Position numbers and translations under genes: made by a program. Of a DNA stretch of 64,000 bases, positions 13,651 to 23,775 are shown piece after piece. Positions within the stretch are counted from its first letter, which is position 1, and each line of letters starts with the position of its first letter. Below the pieces are notes generated by a model. It searched no databases and was not told the origin of the DNA. It was given only the letters and a program-made list of their open reading frames with translations. This stretch comes from Ceratobasidium sp. AG-K (lineage: Eukaryota; Basidiomycota; Agaricomycetes; Cantharellales; Ceratobasidiaceae), in the NCBI GenBank assembly GCA_037039685.1, contig JAWNGF010000010.1:1-64000 (forward strand). Direction: 5' to 3'.

Positions 13651-16600
13651 AGTACCTCATGAACCTTTTATGCATACCCCCTTGTACTGATGCTGTCTAT
13701 GCGCTGTTTCGTGTTTCACTTCTTGTTGTGGGTGTTAGTTGTGTTTGTGTTTATCTGGTAGCTACTATGAATGTATTATAACATGTTCCCACCAAAGAGT
13801 CGTTCGCACGGAGAGAAATTAGTAACTTGGACCGAGTGACGCCTCGAGGGATCGGTGACCAATGCCAATAATCTAAGCGCTGAGTACAGACGCTATGGCC
13901 TCCTGACTCGCACGACCACATCACTCAACCCTTCGAGCTTAGCCTCCGACGTCAAGCTCGTCTCGTAATTACACAAACCTACGCGGCTGAACTAGCATAT
14001 CATCCTCGTGTTGCCCCTCTTCCCCTTGCGCCGACGCTTGCGTGACGTCCGAATTGCCTATATACGATCTTGCGAGTCACCCCGGAACTTGCCCCTCTCC
14101 ACGATATAACCAGCGCCCCACAAATGCTGCGGTGCCTTCGTTCATAGGCAACCAAGCCGAGGCACTGTGAGCACCACCTGACTCGGCAGTGATCCTTTCG
14201 CGAGCTGAGGCTCCTTTCTCCAGGCCACTGCCACGTATGTCCTGGACCTTCCCACGACGATTGTCCCCGCTCCACTTCATTCACGTCTTATCCGCGGTAT
14301 TGCGGCCGACTCGACTTCCTCGCTCCTGCTGCTTGACATCGAGACGATGTTTGGAGTACTTTGCACATTCGGATTCTGGCGGGGGGCATTAAACCAGCAG
14401 TTGGAACCTCGTGGATAACAAAACCAAGGTATTCGTCGTTGCCACTAGTTCACCGCGGTCGTCCTTTCTGCCCCCGAGCACCATGTCTGCCGTGGCTATA
14501 TCACGGTCTGACGCCAACCCGACCAGACTCCTTAGATTATACCTTGCTTGGTCTTGACCCCAACCAACATCGGGAGGACTCGACACTCGTCATTCGTTGC
14601 GGCAGACTCCCAGATACCTGCATCGTGGGTGAATTCTCCCAACTACAAAGCATTGGTCAACTCGATCATTGACCGAGACGTGTGGACGCTTGCCGTACTC
14701 AGCGGGGGTTTCGACCGTGCTCCGCCGATCACGATTTCTCGAGGTACGATGTGGGCACGGGGAGATCCTTGTGCCAAGGCCGAGCCATAGCGGTGACGTG
14801 ACCATGGTGACCCCGGCCTTGATCCGATTGGCGGGTTATCTCGGCTGCAATCCAATGGGTCAGTTGGCACTGCCACGGTGAACAGATCAATTTTTTTTAC
14901 TTTGGTCTAAACACAAACTGGGAAATGCCCCTTTGTGTTCAATATGAGAAGGATCTGAATTGGGCCTGGGTTTTCTCATGAATGTCACGAGATCTGGAGC
15001 ATGTAACATAGTTTATGTGTAGTTGCTTGTATGGACCCCACCAATGCACCTGAAACTTGTGCCTCCAGCCTGCAAAACATGATCTGCAATTCCTGGTGGG
15101 GGCTTGAGGCCTTGGCAACTTGTGACAAATGGAGAAGCAACAATGTAATATGCCAAGAGATTAAAAATTGATTGATGAGTGTGAAATGGAGAAGGCAGAT
15201 CCAGTGCAACCCTGGGCTGTGAAAGGAGCAAATAAGATTAGGTGGAGAACCTAACCTAGGCCTTGGCTGTAAATGGTGGGATCTAGTTCCAGTGAGTTGG
15301 TAAGTTTGAGTTTGATATGTTTCAGCCTGAAATCAAACCTTGACAAAGCATGCTATGCTTCCTGATGCCAAGGCAATAAGGAACTCTGGCCTAGGAATGG
15401 AGCAGAAGTCTAAGAAGCTGATGGTTACCATGTGGATCAGACACATGCTGAGCCCACATCTCAGTTGCAGCTTGGCACAGGGTTGAATTTGACTGATTAT
15501 TGGTAAACCTGTGCCGATGGTTGAGTATATAAACCCCTGCCAGGGACCCACATTCCTCACCTCTACTCTACCACCAGAAAACACGGCAGGTGCCCCCAAG
15601 CCTGTTAACCCATTAAGGCAACCCAGGGAACTTCATGAATCTCAGACAAAAGGAACTTGTTGATGGTATATTCCAAACTGAGATTGCTGCAATAAACACT
15701 GATAAAAAAATACAGCAGCATTCATTGAAGCAGGGAGAATGGTTCCATTGGTGGAAGTGAGGAGGCATCTAGCTTGTGAGGTAGGTGTAGTCAGGATCAT
15801 CAAGGTTCCTTCTTTGGGCTATTGTATATGGGGGTCTCATTTGGTCATCATTCTGCCTGGGATCATGTTAGGTCACAAGACTTTGAGGCTGATATGGATG
15901 GAATTGGGAATTGGGCTGCTACTCAAAAAACTTGACTCCAATGTTGTGGAAGTTCTCAAGGCTTATGTGGTAGGGTGCAAATGAGGATTCCTGCACATAG
16001 ATAGGCCAGAGAACCTTATCCATAGCCAGAATCCTCTTGCCAGGTCTCCAAGTTCATTGTACTTTCTCCACAATTGCTAACTTTGTGCACAGCTAGGGCT
16101 ATCACTTGATCAAGTGACAAACAGATTAAAGTATCTGCGCCGCTGTGAAGCTGGTCATTCACGACACAGTCCAAGAGAGTGGATGAGGCATGACTGGCGA
16201 TCAGCATCATATCAATGGCAAAAGACAAATAGCACCCAAGAGGATTCCTCAGTCTCTCAAAGGGAAGAATCACAATCATCTCAGATGAGGTTTGTCCAAG
16301 GTATGTTTGAGCACTGGGAGGAGCAAGCAGGATCAAGACTCAAGATCAAATGTTTGTAGGGACACAGATTGACCCCAATGATGGCATCATCCAAGAAATG
16401 GAGAGATCATTCATTAACTTTGAGCCATACAATTAATCAGGTTTCACAAGTTGAACTGGTTGTAGGTATTTATTCAGACTTTACACCATTTCCCAGACAC
16501 TTTTCTTTTGTCAATGATTTGTCTTGCCTCTTCATATCTTGTCTCTATGTTTTGGTGCATGAATATAGATGATTCTGGAAGGATGAGTCCTATCAGGCCA

Positions 16601-16953
16601 GATCAGATTTTATCTCATGTGCAGAAATTCAAAGCAATGAGTTGTTGCCAGTGTAAGGAATATATAGATTTGACACTGCTGAATGTCATCATGTATGTGA
16701 GATTACCAGAAATGATTGCCATGACATAGCCACATTAGGAAGTTGTTATGGATATTGTAATAAGTTCTACAATGAATATTCTATCTTTTGGAGCACTTTC
16801 TATGCAGAAACTTGGAGAATAGGCATGTGAATAATGTAACTTGTGCTGTGAGTTGCTCAGAGCTTCCAAAAATGCATAAAAAGAGCCCTTGGGTTTGTCT
16901 CAACTCCCCAAGTTCCAATTCACTCTTGGTACACTCAGCTGTCTTGGTCCATA
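13651..16953. other. Intergenic region spanning the switch from GC-rich host DNA to AT-rich repeat DNA
   Basis: Bases 13651 to about 14885 remain GC-rich host-like sequence with overlapping open frames on both strands and no recognisable product. At about 14885-14900 composition drops abruptly, starting with a T-run, and the sequence to 16953 is AT-rich with many in-frame stops. A TATA box (GTATATAAACC) at about 15527-15537 has a CT/AC-rich leader after it but no good coding frame. This AT-rich part is probably decayed sequence of the E0 retroelement that ends at 18251. Confidence 0.45.
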
Positions 16954-17981
16954 ATGCCCAATGCCTCCTTCACTGAACCCATCACCCCTCAACAGGCTCA
17001 GGCTTTGTCACTCTATTACAGAGATGATGTGTTTGGGGGGCACTTAGGCCCTGCTACCAGTCTTGGCCCACCTATGCTGTCATTTCTCCTTCAATCCTCA
17101 AGTGGGATCCTAGAGATCCTGAATTCCATTATAGACACTCTGATCAGCGGTTTGCTCCTGGGACTATCCCCTCAGCAGATACTCCATACACTGAATACTT
17201 CAGGCTCAAGAGCAAATTTGTTTGCAGCCTTGTGGATGCTTGTAAGCAGGTCAGGAAACTTGTTGGCCCATATTGCAACACAAATCACTACCTTAGTGAA
17301 TATGGGCCATTCTCCTTGCTCTATACTCCCTTCTTTGAAGCAGCTAATTGTTATCCTAAGGAGCCTCACAACATCTTTGACATTGGTTATTTCCTTGGGC
17401 CTTACCCCTCACTTCAAGTGCTTGCTGACCATGTCCACTTAGCCCAACTCTGGGGCCTTGGAATGATTGTAGCTCTCCATTGTCTAGCCCTTCATGATGG
17501 TATTTCCTTTGATGAACTGCACATCCACTTGCCCAACTTTCCCATTCATCAAGTTGTACTTGGGTGCAAAGCTCTGAGGGAGAAGCAGAAAAAAGCGCAT
17601 GAATTTGCTCTGGATTGTGGTCTGTCTGGGGAGCCACTTGCACCTTGCTATTCCCTAGACAGCACTGATGCAATTTTATTAGTGCCTTTACCCTCTCCAG
17701 TCTGCTCTTTATCTCCTTCACCAGAACCTCTTCAGTATCCACCTAGCTCTCCTCCTGATTCACCCAAGTATTGCCCTACTTCTCCTTCCTGGATTGCCAG
17801 CAGTCCCCCAGCTCCTTCTGCGTCATCTGAGGAGTTTGTCTATTGTCCTACTACACCGTTTAGGATGGTTGATTATGAATCTTCCCATGAAGAAGATGGC
17901 TTTGAGATCAGGGTAGAGGAGGATGAGGAAGCTGCCCAAAGGCTATTGCACTCTCCAGCCTTATTCTTTATTACAGCTTAA
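16954..17981 (+). pseudogene. Frameshifted paralogue of the E1 290-aa accessory protein
   Basis: The ATG at 16954 opens a frame that is coding-like to about 17035, then the similarity continues in another frame to the stop at 17979-17981. The switch lies at a run of six G (about 17035-17040), consistent with loss of one base there. Segments shared with the E1 protein (19750-20622) include SPSIL, LVDAxxQxRxxVGxYCxT and LWxLGMIVALHCLAL in the same order. The C-terminal ~110 residues are Pro/Ser-rich and then acidic (EEDEEAAQ), again like the E1 protein. A TATA-like GCATAAAAAG lies about 80 bp upstream. No known domain was recognised. Confidence 0.65.
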
Positions 17982-18010
17982 ACAACAGTAAGTTTAGACT
18001 GGGGGAGCTA

Positions 18011-18251
18011 TGTTATGGATACTGACTTCCATTGGTATCTACACTTAGTCTAAACTCACTGTACTCAAGGATCAGAAAATGTACAAAATATGTCTTGTTT
18101 TGTATCACCTGTAACAAATGTGTTTCAACTGGCATTGTGTATAGGAGTATCTGAATTGATACTTCTGATGTTTCTCTATCAGTTGTGACCTTCAGCAACT
18201 TGAATGATCTGGAATTCATCAAGTTGAAAATTGTTTAACTTTAATCAATTT
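18011..18251 (+). repeat. Partial 3' LTR of E0
   Basis: It starts TGTTATGGATACTGAC immediately after a polypurine tract and runs 241 bp before being interrupted by LTR F, which starts TGTTGTGAGC at 18252. No second copy of this LTR is present in the window. Confidence 0.55.
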
Positions 18252-18533
18252 TGTTGTGAGCTAGGCTCACCATGGACTTGTCTTGCACCCTCTCCTGCGT
18301 TTAGTACAGTGTATGGATGATGGGTCACCCTTGGCCCATATGGCCTTGGCTGTTTCTTGGTTTCTTTGCTTCCCTTTGACCAGTGTTCCCTTTGTCTAGC
18401 CACAACCTTGTGGCTACCCTGTTACCATCATGTAACACTGGCTGCACTTTGAATAGAGTCATGTCTCTTGATAGAACATGACTCACAGACATTCCTGATT
18501 GGATAGACTGTATGACTTGTTTCTTGTAGCAGC
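18252..18533 (+). repeat. LTR F, left piece (split by E1 insertion)
   Basis: It starts TGTTGTGAGCTAG, like the LTR of element B. It shares with the B and D LTRs a middle part with TGTAACAC, GAGTCATGTCT and CATGACTCACA. It stops at the GCAGC duplicate at 18529-18533 where E1 inserted, and continues on the other side of E1 at 45969 with the TATATATA box and CCTGGTAACCCCAGCTTGTTT, which are conserved downstream elements of this LTR type. Confidence 0.7.
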
Positions 18534-19704
18534 TGTTATATATCTGAGAGTTGCAGCTACTTGTATGTACAAGTGATATAACTACAGAATACACACAGTG
18601 GAACAATATAAAGTAATGTCTCAGTAGTCTGAGATGCTCTCAGTAAGTAAGCAATCTAGTTGCACACTTAATGGAATTGATACTAAGCTTTCCTACTGTA
18701 GAGTGTATGTACACTAGTAATAGAAAGAGCAGGAGTACTGAGCTCAGGTTCCCTTAGCTATTAAATGTCACTGTTTCACACTCCTAGTTGCAATGAACTA
18801 AGTATGTACTAATCTTAGGCTATTCCCTAAATGCCTTCCTTGTTCTTACTTGTAAAAGCACTATAAGACGTCTGCAACCTTTCCTCTATAATAGGTACTC
18901 AGGAGATCCTTTTCTTTAGGCTAACAAATACTGTTTGAGGCACACAACAATAATGGGGGAAATCACACAGCCAAGCCAAAGCACAACAGATGTAGAGTGA
19001 GGTGAGGATGGAGGGCTCTTAGAGGGCATGTATTTATACCCTAGAGGCCTCAGAACACTAGTCATCTGGTTGTGGCTATCATTGGGGGCATCTACCAATG
19101 ATAGGAGGGGTGGATGAACACTGATGCCTTGATGACTAGCATTCATGGAGTCAGAGTGCTTTGGTTGGCTGGAACATATATTATGAGTCATCTAACTAAT
19201 TGCTCCAGTCAAGTAACTATACTAAATCACTATCTACAAGCTATGCAGCTCTCAAGATCTGGTGGCTGCTGAAATGAGTCATTTCAGCACCTTGACAAGC
19301 CACGAGACATATCGCGGGAAATAGCCGATCAATTCACATAAAACAAATGCGATCGGCTGAATTGGAAGCTTGCGAGTCAGTCGCAAGTTCAAGCTAAGCG
19401 AACAGATCAGTATTGGTGGAGATACAAGTATAACAATGTATCTCTCCCTAAGCGCCAAAGACAATAAACTTAGACATTTCATATCTTTATGAAATCCCCG
19501 CATATAGAGACGCAAAAGACAGTGAATTGAAGCTACTAGAGAGTAATACATTTCGACATAAAGAAGTAGCACAAAAGTAGCGTTCAAGAGGGAGTAAAGA
19601 CAGTTACAAAACTGCATACATGCAAACAAGCAGAAAAGTCGCCACAAGCATAGGTTTGGATTTCAGTATGTTATTCCTATGACAGAATGTCAGTATCCAT
19701 AACA
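18534..19704 (-). repeat. E1 3' LTR
   Basis: 1,171 bp with TGTTAT..ATAACA ends. It is nearly identical to the copy at 44793-45963; differences were noticed near 19335, 19403 and 19498. On the minus strand it follows a purine-rich tract (TTGGATTGGGAGGGCTA) that primes plus-strand synthesis in this class. A TATAAATA box lies at 19031-19038. Confidence 0.93.
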
Positions 19705-19749
19705 TAGCCCTCCCAATCCAAACATATGGTTGACTTACAAGCTAGCAAG

Positions 19750-20622
19750 CTAGGCAGAGACAGCAATGGCACCATTCTGACCAAAGAAAAAGTGGAACAG
19801 GGGAGAAGGCTCAAAAATGCGCCCAGTTTGCTCCTCAAATCCATTCAGGTCATTATGGTCCACCTCAATCTGATCCTCATCTTCTTCCTCCTGGATAACA
19901 GCCTCAGTACAACCAGAATCCTTGGAAGTATCAGAAGGCAGGAAGGTGGGTGAAGAGGGGAAGAAGGCAGGATCAGGGGAATGGGCAGAATGCTCCCTAG
20001 TCCATTCCAAGCAGTGCTCCCAATGAGCCCTAGCCAACTTCATGTGACCACAAGGCCAAGAAGGCAGGTCCATAGGAATACACTTAGCACATGCACCTTT
20101 GAACAGGGCAAGGCAGTGGAGAGCAACTATCATACCAAGGGCCCAAAGTTGACAGTGGGACACCCTGAAATCAAGTTCTTCCTTGGAGGAGAAACTAACC
20201 TCCCAAAATTCATTCTGGAAAGGTGTTCCAGGGCAAACATGGGGGTCTAGTAGACAAGGTTCAGCAGGGTAGCTTAGCCTAGCCTCCTTAAAAGCATTGT
20301 ACAAGGGAGAATCAGAGTTATAGTTGTCAATATGTTCCATAGTGTCACAATAATTGCCAACAATATCCCTAATCTGAAGCAAGGCATCTACAAGAGCAAG
20401 GACAGTAGCAGTGGATAAGTACCAAAGCTTTTTCCCATCCTGCTCAGTGCAGCAAACCTCAATTCCCTCCCTGAACTTGCGCTCAAGAATAGATGGTGAC
20501 ATGAAAAAGCCTGAGTCCTGCTCTACATAGTAGGGGCCATATGCTTGCAGGATATTGGCATATCTAGTAGCCAAGAACCTAACATGGTGCACAGGCATAG
20601 AACTAGTCTTGTTCAAGCACAT
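19750..20622 (-). CDS. E1 accessory gene 3: 290-aa protein of unknown family
   Basis: An uninterrupted 290-residue frame lies between the acidic-protein gene and the polypurine tract of E1. The ATG at 20622 is preceded by a TATA box about 115 bp upstream and a CT-rich leader, suggesting its own transcript. The core (residues about 35-200) contains SPSIL, LVDALLQIRDIVGNYCDT and LWALGMIVALHCLAL; the last looks like a buried helix. The tail has a run of acidic residues (EEEDEDQIEVDH). No signal peptide or known domain was recognised. A diverged, frameshifted paralogue sits at 16954-17981 at the same place in E0, so the gene has been carried by this lineage for some time. Function is unknown. Confidence 0.8.
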   Translation of the reverse strand: MCLNKTSSMPVHHVRFLATRYANILQAYGPYYVEQDSGFFMSPSILERKFREGIEVCCTEQDGKKLWYLSTATVLALVDALLQIRDIVGNYCDTMEHIDNYNSDSPLYNAFKEARLSYPAEPCLLDPHVCPGTPFQNEFWEVSFSSKEELDFRVSHCQLWALGMIVALHCLALFKGACAKCIPMDLPSWPCGHMKLARAHWEHCLEWTREHSAHSPDPAFFPSSPTFLPSDTSKDSGCTEAVIQEEEDEDQIEVDHNDLNGFEEQTGRIFEPSPLFHFFFGQNGAIAVSA

Positions 20623-20732
20623 CTTGGGGTAGGAAAGTGATAGGAAATGGAAAGTAAGAGTTAAGGCAAGAATGCAGAAGAGAGCTTGTCTGTAGAGACT
20701 GCTGCTGGTCTGTAGTTGCTTCAGAGAGCCTT

Positions 20733-20743
20733 GTTATATACCT
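20733..20743 (-). promoter_or_regulatory. TATA box for E1 accessory gene 3
   Basis: On the minus strand the sequence GGTATATAACAAGG is followed by a leader of about 100 nt rich in C and T that contains ACTACAGACC and ends before the ATG at 20622. This is a stronger core promoter than expected inside a retroelement and suggests transcription independent of the LTR. Confidence 0.5.
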
Positions 20744-20980
20744 TTCCATCTCTACCTGTATCCTCATGAGAATTTGGACTTAGACATTCCAGGTCTCTGT
20801 GGAATGGAGTCATACTCTCAAGAATTACTCAGAAAAAGTGCTCATGGAGTAGTTCTTTGTTCTGAGTCACACCAAAGATTAGCACAAGTACTTCTATTCC
20901 ATGTGGTACACCTTATCACTCAGCATTCCAAGGGAAAGGTGATTCATTCAGATACATTCAGAATAGGTAATTACATGCAA

Positions 20981-21682
20981 TCAATGGGATCCTTGGCTAA
21001 TTTCAGTCAAGATCTGGGCCACAAACCTTTCAAGGTCAGCAGGCTCCAAAGGAGGATCCTGATCATCTGGAATCTCCTCATTGTTAGGAACATTCCAGAG
21101 TGAGTCAGTAACCACTTCCATCAGAGGAGGCATGGAGGGGGAGACAGGCACCTCCTCAGCAGACTCTTCTGAGTCCCAATCTGAAAAATCGTCCCAGATC
21201 TGGTCCTCAGCAAGCCTAGAACTTCAAAGTAAAGTTAGCCTTGCATAGTGGAGCATCAGAATACTCACCTATCCCATGTACCAGCCCAAAGTGGTCCATC
21301 ATACCCATAATTGACAGGAGTATACCTGACAAAGTCATCCAGCCAGGTATCAGGAGCACTAGGTCCTTCCTCATCATCTGATAGGATAGATATTCAGCCT
21401 AAAGTATTAGGGGACACAGCCATACTCACCAGACTCTGAGTCATAGTCAGGATTGACATCACAATGCACTCCTGGTCCAGAAAGAACCCATTGGTACCTA
21501 GCCCATCCTTGGCTAGCCAAGATATCCAATATACCAGGAGGAGTAGGGGGTTGCTCTGGAGCAGCAGTTGAGTCTAGGGAGTTAGACATAGTAGACTGGA
21601 AGTGTGCAGATAAGGAGACTTGATGGAGACAATTCAGAGACTCTGAGCTTAATACATCATTAAGTTCCAAGAGTTTGTGCAT
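20981..21682 (-). CDS. E1 accessory gene 2: 198-aa acidic protein with two introns
   Basis: Exons 21682-21430, 21377-21269 and 21215-20981 (253, 109 and 235 nt) sum to 597 nt, giving 198 residues. Both introns (52 and 53 nt) have GTGAGTAT donors and CAG or TAG acceptors, and splicing converts a closed frame into a continuous one. The product is rich in Asp/Glu, Pro and Trp: for example PPTPPGILDIL, DYDSESDDEEGP, WLDDF, WDDFSDWDSEES. It has no membrane segment and no motif I recognise. It lies between the membrane-protein gene and the 290-aa gene. Introns on the sense strand of a retroelement are unusual because the genomic RNA must escape splicing there. Confidence 0.7.
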
Positions 21683-22046
21683 GGGGAAAACATCCAGATC
21701 TTTCTAAGATAGGTCAATACCCTCAAAATAAGCTCAAGAATGCGAAATCTAACATGTGAATTCAGTGGCTCTATGATGTCAGAGCTTCCTATCATAAGGC
21801 AGTTTAGAGTTTTGATTCCCTTTTTAGACCCAAACAGACAGAAATTCCGGCATTCAAGATCACCTTTGATCTGTTACAGTTCCTTATCATCTCACAGATT
21901 ACAAGGATCAAGTCAGGTAGCATTGTAACAGATCATGTGACTACATGTAAACCAAGCAACATGAACTTAAGTGAATGAAAGATAGGATTGGGAGACTCTG
22001 TACAGGCCAATCAGTACCTAGTAAAATAGCTTATAATGCAAAGTAC

Positions 22047-22415
22047 TTACTGAGGATGATAGGCAGGTTCAGGCCTTGTCAAATGGGTCATACTGTCAAG
22101 AGGAATGCCTATGGAAGCAAATTCCTCATCTCCAGTGATGACTGTAACCTTGCAAACATCATGGGGAGTGATATTTACAGGTTTATCTCTCCCATTTACT
22201 TTGAGAGAGAGCCTACCAGGGATGGAATACCTAACTATACCAATGTGATAGTCCAACCTGTAGGTGTGGGGGTCTAAGACTTTGACTTCAACATGGGCAC
22301 CCCATTTGACATGTTGATATCCATGTTGCCTATACCAATAGACTACTGCTGCTATGCCAAATATACTGGGAAGCAACAGAACAAACATGATAAGCAAAGG
22401 GAGGTCATTAACCAT
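22047..22415 (-). CDS. E1 accessory gene 1: 122-aa single-pass membrane protein
   Basis: ATG at 22415, stop at 22047. Residues about 5-28 form a strong hydrophobic helix (LPLLIMFVLLLPSIFGIAA) near the N-terminus, followed by about 95 mostly polar residues with VKVLDPHTYRLDYHIG and GDEEFASIGIPLDS. It is the first gene after pol, the position env occupies in some Ty3 elements, but it is far too short for an envelope protein and has no cysteine pattern or furin-like site. The stop overlaps a GTAAGTAC donor-like sequence, so a slightly different spliced end is possible. Function is unknown. Confidence 0.6.
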   Translation of the reverse strand: MVNDLPLLIMFVLLLPSIFGIAAVVYWYRQHGYQHVKWGAHVEVKVLDPHTYRLDYHIGIVRYSIPGRLSLKVNGRDKPVNITPHDVCKVTVITGDEEFASIGIPLDSMTHLTRPEPAYHPQ

Positions 22416-22564
22416 AGTGAAAAAGAGTATGTAGTGGTGGTATTAGAGCGCAGTGAGTTCAACAGCAATTTGTTATGTTTGACAGGCCTTAAGCGCTGGA
22501 CTGTCAAAAGTAGCAAACTGAGATCCAGAGAGTATAACCATGATGTCTGGAATATAATGGGGAG

Positions 22565-23123
22565 TTAATTCGCATTTTCAGCTATTTTTTTCTGTTCCCA
22601 TTCTCTCAGTATCTCAGGAGCATTGGTGAGTGCTCTCTTGTTAAGCCATAGATTATGAGTATCATCATAGCCTAAGAACTTAACTAAGTACTCTTTTTGC
22701 CGCCTATGTCTCTTCTTTACCCATTTCTCTTTCAGAATGGCTTCAACTTCATATTCAGGATGGTTCTTGAAGTCCTCTCTGCTCAGGTTCTTAGTAGGCC
22801 TCTCAATATCAGATTTATCCTTATTGTAAGACTCTAAATGTGCAATGTTGATTACTGGATGTATCTTATAGCTGGAAGGGATTTCTAGCCTATAAGAAAC
22901 ATCAGAGACTCTTTCTTTGACAGTGAAAGGTCCATCATAGCGCATTAGAAGCTTGGTTCCCTTTCCTTTTTGCTGCCTAAGCAGTCTAAGGGTATGAGGA
23001 TTAATAAGGACTTGGTCTCCTGGCTCAAAGGTAATAAAGCTCCTATCCTTGTTGTAATACTCCTTCTGCTTAGCTTGTCCAACAGTGAGAGCATTGGTAG
23101 CCTGTAAGCAAATGGAATTCATT
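22565..23123 (-). CDS. E1 pol, C-terminal part (integrase tail and chromodomain)
   Basis: This is the rest of the E1 pol gene after the insertion of element A. Joining it to 31015 with one copy of TCATT gives the continuous sequence EGMNSICLQATNAL in the same frame (the inserted length plus TSD is divisible by three). It encodes the GPY/F-type integrase tail (FEPGDQVLINPHTL, KLLMRYDGPFTVKE, YKIHPVINIAHL) and a chromodomain-like end (EYEVEAILKEKW, EYLVKFLGYDD, NLWLNKRAL). It ends at TAA 22565-22567, 150 nt before the membrane-protein gene. Chromodomains guide integration to particular chromatin. Confidence 0.9.
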
Positions 23124-23612
23124 TGTCATGACCTGTCCCGCCCTCTGTTTCTCCTTCTGCGGACTCATGGCTTGTATCGGCGCCTTATGCGCCTCTTCTG
23201 TATAGATGTGCCCTCTCCCTTGTTTAGTGAGGTGTATGGATGATGTGTCACCATGAGTCATATGACTCATGCTGTTTTCTATTGGCTGGCCTGCGCAGCC
23301 CCTTTATGACTTGGACCTTGACTCAGACAAGTGACTCATGTATATACTATGACTCACTTGTTCTCTGAGTATATATACTGGCATGCAAGCATGGTCATCC
23401 CCAGCTTGCTTCACCTCGTCAACTCTCCCTGCAGTGTGTGATCAGAGGCACTTGGCTACTTAGCCACTACAGTAGCCACTTGGGATTTGGAGCTAGGACT
23501 TCTACTTAGAAGCTAGTGATTTCCCTTAGCAATTTAGTCTACTTAGACTTATCGCTCACAGTCAACAAGGCGATTAGCAGTTGTCAACTCTACTACTTAG
23601 CAGGTTGCGACA
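23124..23612 (+). repeat. Element A 5' LTR
   Basis: 489 bp, TGTCATGACC start and GTTGCGACA end. A TATATATA box at about 23370-23377 precedes the expected transcript start near 23403. It differs from the 3' LTR at roughly fourteen positions, nearly all CpG versus TpG or CpA. Confidence 0.92.
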
Positions 23613-23626
23613 TTGCAAAGCAAGCT
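23613..23626 (+). promoter_or_regulatory. Element A primer-binding site of self-priming type
   Basis: Directly after the LTR, AAGCAAGCT at 23618-23626 is the reverse complement of AGCTTGCTT at 23403-23411, about 33 nt downstream of the TATA box, that is, at the likely 5' end of the RNA. There is no TGG start as expected for tRNA priming. Confidence 0.6.
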
Positions 23627-23775
23627 CTTTTCCGCTGAGCCACAAGAAAACAAGATCATGTGACCTCTCAACAATGTTCACAAGATCCTTGAGCACAGCG
23701 TCAAGCAGGCAGGCTACTGAGCCCGCGCCACAAATAGTCGAGCTACAATCAAACCCATCAAGAGGAGCAAGGGAT

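Larger units (their letters stand above)
16954..18251 (+). mobile_element. E0: 3' remnant of a plus-strand LTR retrotransposon related to E1
   Basis: The order accessory gene (16954-17981), purine tract GACTGGGGGAGCTA (ends 18010) and an LTR beginning TGTTATGGATACTGAC at 18011 is the usual 3' end of an LTR element. The first 16 bases of this LTR are identical to the E1 LTR start, and the accessory protein is a paralogue of the 290-aa protein of E1, so E0 is an older relative in the opposite orientation. Its LTR is cut at 18251, where LTR F begins. How far the element extends to the left is unknown. Confidence 0.65.

Noticed and set aside
13900..14880. Overlapping open frames on both strands in GC-rich DNA
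   Set aside because: They lack introns with coding continuity, motifs or a consistent frame; high GC alone makes such frames.
19279..19647. 122-aa open frame inside both E1 LTRs (also 45538-45906)
   Set aside because: It lies within U3/R-type LTR sequence, has no ATG-centred context or motifs, and its conservation is explained by LTR identity.
18011..19704. A single 1.7-kb LTR with 16-bp inverted ends
   Set aside because: The second E1 LTR starts at the position equivalent to 18534 and GCAGC is duplicated there, so the interval is three pieces: E0 LTR, F LTR and E1 LTR.
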